A DNA stretch of 64,000 nt, taken from NCBI GenBank assembly GCA_963817945.1, contig CAWFQH010000003.1, forward strand, positions 1 to 64,000, given 5' to 3'. A model generated the notes under the pieces. It was not told the DNA's origin and did not search any database. It worked only from the letters and a program-made list of their open reading frames with translations. Source of the stretch: VRUE01 sp963817945 (GTDB taxonomy: Bacteria > Actinomycetota > Thermoleophilia > Solirubrobacterales > 70-9). The number at the start of each line of letters is the position of its first letter. Positions within the stretch are counted from its first letter, which is position 1. Positions 59,567-64,000 of this stretch are shown here, piece by piece. The position numbers were made by a program, and so were the translations under genes.

Positions 59567-61271
59567 AGGTCTTGCGGGCGCCGGTCACCGCGTTCCAGGC
59601 GCGGCCGACCGAGAAGTCGGCGGCGACGCGGAAGACGCCTGGGCGGCTGGCCCGAGCGACCGTCCAGTCACCGCGGCGCAGCAGGCAGCCGCTGCCGCGG
59701 GCGATCGACCAGTAGGGCGTGAAGGCGACCCGAACTAGGAACTCGCCCGGGCGGGTGACCTGCAAGGCGAAGCCGTCGTGTCCGACCCAGCGGACGGCCG
59801 CCTCGCCGCCGGCCAGGGGCTGCACCAGCGGCGCCGGATTGCGGACCTCGTAGACGCGCCAGTGGGCGCTGCGCCAGCGCGGAAGCAGGTAGGGGGGCTC
59901 CTGCAGGATCAGGCGGCGCTCGGCGACCGAGGAGTAGTCAAGTGGAGCGTCCGGAAGGGCAACGAAGTGGACCGCGTTGTCGCGCAGCCAGGCGCTGTAG
60001 GCGCGGTCCGTGAGGTGGCCCTCCTCGGCGTAGAAGATGCCCTCGCGGGTGGTGTCGAGCTGCCGCAGCCAGCCCCGAGCGAGGTCCACTTCCGGCGCCA
60101 GGTAGGCGGACTCCCAGTGGTTCGCGGTCGGCGGTACCTCGACTCTCACTCCGTCGCCGCCGTGAGCGTGCAGCCAGCGCTGCAATGGTTCGAAGTAGGC
60201 AGCCGCCGTCGAGGGATCGCCGACGCTGCGGGCGATCTGACTGACGCTGGCGGTCACCTGCCAGTAGAGGCTGCCGGCGAGGAACAGTGCCAGGAACCAG
60301 ATCGGGACCTGCGGACGGCGCGCCAGCAGCGCGGCCGCCAGCACCGGGCCGCCGAAGAGGGCGCCGAGGCGGACAGCGTTGCCGCCCATCGCGTTCGGCA
60401 CCAGCCAGATCGTCGTCGCGGCCAGCATGTACGCGAGGAGGACCCACCGCAGCTGCCGCTCCTCGTCGGCGAGCTTGTGGGTGAGGTAGAGCGCGGACCC
60501 GCACCAGAGCGGGATCGCGATGTACGAGGAGAGGGCGAAGGGAAACTCGCCGGCGCCGGGGAAGAGGACGTTGGGCACGACGACGAGCGCAAGTGCGACA
60601 AAGGCCGCCCAGAGCGCCGGTCCGCGGGTCCTGTCGTGGCGGCCCTCCCCCATGTGCTCGGACGCCTTCGGCGCCCTCCGCCATGGGGGACCCCCGCCAC
60701 CACGCCACCCGCGGAAGAAGCGGTTTGGGTCCACCGTTGCCGAGGCGCCCGCGATCAAGACTCCCGCCAGAGAGACAGCTGCCACCGGGCTGGAGAGTGC
60801 GCACGCTGCCGCGGCGAGCAGGGCTGCTGGTGCCCAGCCAAGCTGAAGTGCCCGTAGGGCGGCGAGGCCGAAGGCGACGCCGAGGGCGAAGGTGAGCTGG
60901 CCGTCGGCGAGCAGGGTCACGACACCCGCGGCGAACCAGAGCGTGGCGGGGCGCGCCGCCTCGCCCCAGCGGTCGCGCACGAGGCGGTCGAAGAGGTAGG
61001 CGGAGGCGATCACGGCCACCGTTCCGACCAGGCGCGGTCCGAGCAGCGCCGCCAGGGGCGGGAACAGGACGCTGTAGGTCAGGGTGTAGTGACCGCCGTA
61101 CCAGCTGCCGTTCCAGATCCCGAGGCCGCCGCGCTGGAACAGCTCGGTGCGGAAGACCTGCGCGGCGAGATCGCCCACCGGGGGATTCCAGGCGAGCATC
61201 GCGGAAGCGAGCGCGGCGCAGAGCGCAACGGCTGGCAACCAGTCGGGTCGGAGCGTCTTTCCTTGGACCAT
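59562..61271 (-). CDS. Polytopic membrane protein
   Basis: This 569-residue protein has about 10-11 hydrophobic helices (from LPAVALCAALASAMLAW through IWFLALFLAGSLYWQ) followed by a C-terminal soluble domain of about 230 residues (from SVGDPSTAAAYFEPLQRWL). The layout resembles GT-C-like or YfhO-like membrane proteins with an outer domain, but no catalytic acidic motif is clear. A loop at about residues 185-215 is encoded by a 93-bp palindromic element (60622-60714). It lies between pdhC and lipB on the opposite strand, with a start at ATG 61271. Function unknown. Confidence 0.7.
   Translation of the reverse strand: MVQGKTLRPDWLPAVALCAALASAMLAWNPPVGDLAAQVFRTELFQRGGLGIWNGSWYGGHYTLTYSVLFPPLAALLGPRLVGTVAVIASAYLFDRLVRDRWGEAARPATLWFAAGVVTLLADGQLTFALGVAFGLAALRALQLGWAPAALLAAAACALSSPVAAVSLAGVLIAGASATVDPNRFFRGWRGGGGPPWRRAPKASEHMGEGRHDRTRGPALWAAFVALALVVVPNVLFPGAGEFPFALSSYIAIPLWCGSALYLTHKLADEERQLRWVLLAYMLAATTIWLVPNAMGGNAVRLGALFGGPVLAAALLARRPQVPIWFLALFLAGSLYWQVTASVSQIARSVGDPSTAAAYFEPLQRWLHAHGGDGVRVEVPPTANHWESAYLAPEVDLARGWLRQLDTTREGIFYAEEGHLTDRAYSAWLRDNAVHFVALPDAPLDYSSVAERRLILQEPPYLLPRWRSAHWRVYEVRNPAPLVQPLAGGEAAVRWVGHDGFALQVTRPGEFLVRVAFTPYWSIARGSGCLLRRGDWTVARASRPGVFRVAADFSVGRAWNAVTGARKTC
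60622..60714. repeat. Inserted palindromic element in the membrane-protein gene (93 bp)
   Basis: On the minus strand it begins CCGCGGGTGGCGTGG and ends CGACAGGACCCGCGG, closely matching the pdhC element over its full length. It is read in a different frame, giving GWRGGGGPPWRRAPKASEHM instead of AGAGVPRGGGREAPEHVG. Length is 31 codons, in a loop between hydrophobic helices. Inner arms CCCCCATG and CATGGGGG are perfect. Confidence 0.85.
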
Positions 61272-61317
61272 GGTGGGGGCGCCAAGGATAGAGCGGCGCC
61301 GTGCAACGATTTCAAGC

Positions 61318-62052
61318 GTGAGTGCGGAAATCCTCGTCGTGCGCTGTGGTCTCGTCCCCTACGAGGAGGCGCGCGTTGCCCAACGCTGGCTGGTCGAGGC
61401 ACGGCAGGAGGGAGAAATTCCGGATGTGCTGCTCGTGCTCGAGCACCCGCCCGTCTACACGCGGGGCCGCCGCTCGACCGCCGAGGAGCTGCCGATGGCG
61501 GTCGAGTGGTACGAAGCGCAGGGAATCGAAGTCCACGACACCGACCGCGGCGGCCGCGTCACCTACCACGGGCCGGGGCAACTGGTCGCCTATCCGATCG
61601 TCTCGCTGAAGCCTTATGGGGACGACGTCCACGAGTACGTGCGGCGGCTGGAGCGGGTGGCGATCTCCTCGCTGGCCGCGCATGGAGTCGAGGCCGGCAC
61701 GATCGAGGGGCTGACCGGCGTCTGGACGAAGGGGACGCGGCCGGGCTCCGGCGGTGCGGCGGGGGAGGCGCGCAAGATCGCCTCGATCGGCGTCCACGTC
61801 AGCCGCGGCGTCACCACCCACGGCATCGCGATCAACGTCAACAACGACTTGCAGCCTTTCGAGTGGGTCGTCCCCTGCGGCATCGAGGGTTGCCGGGTCA
61901 CCTCGCTCGGTCGCGAGCTGGATGCCGAGCAGGACCTGGAGGCATTCGCCGAGACCGTCGTCGCGCGCTTTGCCGAGGTCTACGACCGGACGCCCGTGCC
62001 TACCGCCCCCGCCAAGTTGGGGCTCGACAGCGCTAGGCTCGGAGTCGCATGA
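61318..62052 (+). CDS. lipB: Lipoyl(octanoyl) transferase
   Basis: This protein of about 244 residues moves an octanoyl group from acyl carrier protein to lipoyl domains such as that of PdhC. The family blocks are present: LEHPPVYTRGRRS, DRGGRVTYHGPGQLVAYPI, and the acceptor Lys in ARKIASIGVHVSRGVTTHG, with the catalytic Cys in VPCGIEGCRVTSL. GTG at 61318 begins the conserved region. ATGA overlap with lipA shows that the two lipoate genes are co-translated. It diverges from the membrane-protein gene. Confidence 0.95.
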   Translation: MSAEILVVRCGLVPYEEARVAQRWLVEARQEGEIPDVLLVLEHPPVYTRGRRSTAEELPMAVEWYEAQGIEVHDTDRGGRVTYHGPGQLVAYPIVSLKPYGDDVHEYVRRLERVAISSLAAHGVEAGTIEGLTGVWTKGTRPGSGGAAGEARKIASIGVHVSRGVTTHGIAINVNNDLQPFEWVVPCGIEGCRVTSLGRELDAEQDLEAFAETVVARFAEVYDRTPVPTAPAKLGLDSARLGVA

Positions 62053-63035
62053 GCGAGCTCCGAACCGAGGCGGGTGTGCCGCCTACCGAGCGCCTCCACG
62101 TCACCCGTTCCCGCGCCAAGCCCGGCGGCGGCGACGCCGCCTCGGAGGGCGCCGTCCCCTTCCGCCGCGCCCGCAAGCCGCCGTGGCTGAAGGTGCCGGC
62201 GCCGGGCGGCCCGACCTACCGCCGCCTCAAGGCGGAGATCGGCGGCGAGGGACTGCACACCGTCTGCGAGGAGGCGAACTGCCCCAACGTCGGCGAGTGC
62301 TGGGAGCGCGGCACGGCGACCTTCATGATCCTCGGCGACGTTTGCACGCGGCGTTGCGGCTTCTGCAACGTGAAGACCGGCGTGCCGAGCTGGAACGACC
62401 CGCTGGAGCCGCTGCGCGTCGCCAACCAGGTGAAGCGGATGGGCTTGCGGCACGCGGTCGTCACCTCGGTTGACCGCGACGACCTGCCGGACTACGGGGC
62501 GAGCGCCTTCGTCGGCACGATCCGCTCGATCCGCATGCAGGCGCCCGGCTGCAAGGTCGAGGTGCTGACCCCCGACTTCCGTGGCCAGGAGATGCCGCTG
62601 GCCAAGGTGATCCACGAGCGGCCCGACGTCTTCAACCACAACGTCGAGACGGTGCCGCGCCTCTACCCGAAGGCGCGCCGTGGCTCGAAGTTCCTGCGTT
62701 CGGCGCGGGTGCTGCGGATGGCGAAGGAGATGGGCGGCACCGACGTCGTCACCAAGTCGGGCCTGATGGTCGGCCTCGGCGAGTCCTTCGACGAGATGGT
62801 CGAGACGTTCGGGCTCCTGCGCGAGCACCGCGTCCAGGTGCTGACCGTCGGCCAGTACCTGCGCCCAACCGAGAACCACCTGCCGGTCGAGCGCTACTGG
62901 CACCCGGAGGAGTTCGAGGCGCTAGAGAAGGCCGCCTACGATCTGGGCTTCGAGTCGGTAGCGTCCGGGCCCCTGGTCCGCTCCAGCTACCACGCGGATC
63001 AGAACCTCCCCGCCCTTGAGATCAGCTCTGGTTAG
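62049..63035 (+). CDS. lipA: Lipoyl synthase
   Basis: This 328-residue radical-SAM enzyme inserts two sulfur atoms into protein-bound octanoyl groups. The auxiliary cluster Cys motif C-x4-C-x5-C is CEEANCPNVGEC, and the radical-SAM motif C-x3-C-x2-C is CTRRCGFC. VTSVDRDDLPDYGA, VFNHNVETVPRLYP and TKSGLMVGLGE are typical. The first 40 residues are a variable extension. ATG overlaps the lipB stop. With lipB it lipoylates the complex encoded by pdhA, pdhB and pdhC. It converges with the gene at the right edge. Confidence 0.96.
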   Translation: MSELRTEAGVPPTERLHVTRSRAKPGGGDAASEGAVPFRRARKPPWLKVPAPGGPTYRRLKAEIGGEGLHTVCEEANCPNVGECWERGTATFMILGDVCTRRCGFCNVKTGVPSWNDPLEPLRVANQVKRMGLRHAVVTSVDRDDLPDYGASAFVGTIRSIRMQAPGCKVEVLTPDFRGQEMPLAKVIHERPDVFNHNVETVPRLYPKARRGSKFLRSARVLRMAKEMGGTDVVTKSGLMVGLGESFDEMVETFGLLREHRVQVLTVGQYLRPTENHLPVERYWHPEEFEALEKAAYDLGFESVASGPLVRSSYHADQNLPALEISSG

Positions 63036-64000
63036 GCGATGCCTCCGGTGACTTCGGCGACCCGTCCTGGGAAGACGATAGGCGGCTCAGCAGGTCGGTT
63101 CCGAATTCCGCTTGCCTGAGTTCGAGCTCCAGCTTGGCGCGCTCGATCCGGTCTTCCAGCTCTTTGTTGGGAGACGGCTGCGCGGCCGGCTCCGGCGCCA
63201 GTTTGCTCTGCGCGTCCGCGACTTCGATCTGGAGGTTGAGGCGTTCCAGCTCTTCGCGCTGGGCGCGGGTCGCGAGGGCTCCCTTCTCGGCTATTTCGGC
63301 GTCGACGAGCTTCTTGCGTCGCTCCAGATCGGCGAGCCGCCTTTCCGCTCCCCCTGCCCTTAGTTTGGCGATCCCCTCCGTCACCGCGCTCGCCTGATCC
63401 ACCGACTCCTTGATCTGGCCCGGGGCGGCGGCCAGCGCGGTGCTGAGCTGGCGGGCCGCGGATTCGCGGTCGACGGTGACCTTGCTGGGCGCGCCGGTAT
63501 CGCCGAACTCGAGCTTGCTCGTGTTCTTGCTGAACAGCCACGAGTCGAAGTTGAGGAAGCCGAGCTGGGACTTGCGATCGAGGACCCAAGCCGGCGTGAC
63601 CGAGCGGAGCTTGAACTCGGTCGTCTCGCCGAGGGGCCGCTCGTACACGGCCAGGCTGGTCCGGCACGGCACCCGGTAGCGAATGCCGTCGTCCTCGCTC
63701 TCCTCGGGGAGCTCGACCTCCGCCGGCTCCGCCGGCTCGTCCACCCGGGCGACTACGACGCCCAGCCGCTCGGCGGCCTCGCGCAGCGGCGGTGCTAAGT
63801 CGCCGAGCGTGAACGGCGCGGTCTCTTTGGCGACGGTCAGCTTCGGCAGCTCGTCGGTCCCGAGTTGGAAGGCGTAGTCCTTGCTCGAGGTCGGGAACCT
63901 GGAACGGCGCCAGGCGTCGACCTCCGCCTCGACCGCCGCCGCCTCGGTGCGGACGCGATCCAGCGTGGTGCGCAGGACGGTCCCTTCGAGCAGCGCCCCG
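63022..64000 (-). CDS. Hypothetical coiled-coil protein, 5' end beyond the window
   Basis: The minus-strand frame is open from 63022 to the window end, giving at least 326 residues; the true start lies outside. The visible part has a mixed region (AEVDAWRRSRFPTSSKDYAF, then FTLGDLAPPLREAAERLGVVVARV), an acidic stretch (EPAEVELPEESEDDG) and a C-terminal coiled coil (RLADLERRKKLVDAEIAEKG, then LEDRIERAKLELELRQAEFG) with a Ser/Pro-rich tail. Residues YRVPCRTSLAVYERP and LNFDSWLFSKN suggest a folded beta section. I recognise no family. A shorter start at 63744 is possible but the open frame and codon pattern continue beyond it. It overlaps the lipA end by 14 bases. Confidence 0.6.
   Translation of the reverse strand, partial: GALLEGTVLRTTLDRVRTEAAAVEAEVDAWRRSRFPTSSKDYAFQLGTDELPKLTVAKETAPFTLGDLAPPLREAAERLGVVVARVDEPAEPAEVELPEESEDDGIRYRVPCRTSLAVYERPLGETTEFKLRSVTPAWVLDRKSQLGFLNFDSWLFSKNTSKLEFGDTGAPSKVTVDRESAARQLSTALAAAPGQIKESVDQASAVTEGIAKLRAGGAERRLADLERRKKLVDAEIAEKGALATRAQREELERLNLQIEVADAQSKLAPEPAAQPSPNKELEDRIERAKLELELRQAEFGTDLLSRLSSSQDGSPKSPEASPNQS

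Overview
This is a high-G+C chromosomal window, most likely from an actinomycete-grade bacterium; deep Actinomycetota such as Thermoleophilia/Solirubrobacterales is my best guess. The inference rests on GC-rich codons with frequent GTG/TTG starts, a dnaK-grpE-dnaJ-hspR-clpB heat-shock operon with a MerR-type HspR, inositol-phosphate synthase beside a phosphatidylinositol-phosphate-synthase-like enzyme, and an LpqY/SugABC-like sugar transporter. No rRNA or CRISPR array was seen.

About 0.3-7.2 kb is an accessory island built on a broken tRNA-Arg(CCT) gene. Two 3' halves of this tRNA (1629-1672, 4832-4875) and three 5' halves (5597-5635, 6252-6290, 7117-7155) lie on the minus strand. All are cut at the anticodon loop, at the shared core TTAGGAGGG. 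Between them sit small cargo segments: a Fic protein, a frameshifted small gene, a complete but different tRNA-Arg(CCT) with a cupin gene, and two small-protein/nucleotidyltransferase pairs (one decayed). Two identical IS481-family insertion sequences, each with its own 15-bp target duplication, sit just beyond the 3' halves. No intact integrase is present.

From 7.2 to 17.6 kb are ordinary chromosomal genes: hypothetical proteins, GNAT acetyltransferase, UPF0114 and YceH families, a diverged uracil-DNA glycosylase, an inositol-lipid group (a fused GT4/PHP protein, ino1, CDP-alcohol phosphatidyltransferase, PAP2 protein), endonuclease III with a cytochrome c, and a secreted endonuclease/phosphatase-fold protein. 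The heat-shock operon fills 17.8-24.5 kb with overlapping or closely spaced genes. A cell-wall lytic enzyme follows.

Purine biosynthesis is dispersed from 27.6 to 48.8 kb: purD, purE, purB; purC-purS-purQ-purL; purF; purN-purH. purM and purK are not in the window. Interleaved are a VapBC-type toxin-antitoxin pair with a palindromic operator, a P450, and a four-gene sugar ABC transporter flanked by two paralogous secreted proteins. From 49.8 to 52.7 kb, tRNA-Lys is followed by thiamine genes: thiO and a fused thiS-thiG behind a TPP riboswitch, and divergent thiE. From 53.7 to 63.0 kb are lpd, pdhA, pdhB, pdhC, lipB and lipA, which supply, lipoylate and run a pyruvate-dehydrogenase-type complex. 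The last gene runs off the right edge.

Two observations deserve most attention. One is the tRNA-half cassette array. The other is a family of 90-129 bp inverted-repeat elements with conserved ends (CCGCGGGT...ACCCGCGG) inserted as whole numbers of codons into grpE, pdhC and a membrane-protein gene, in different orientations or reading frames. Other long perfect hairpins lie in purQ, in a secreted-protein gene, and between pdhB and pdhC.
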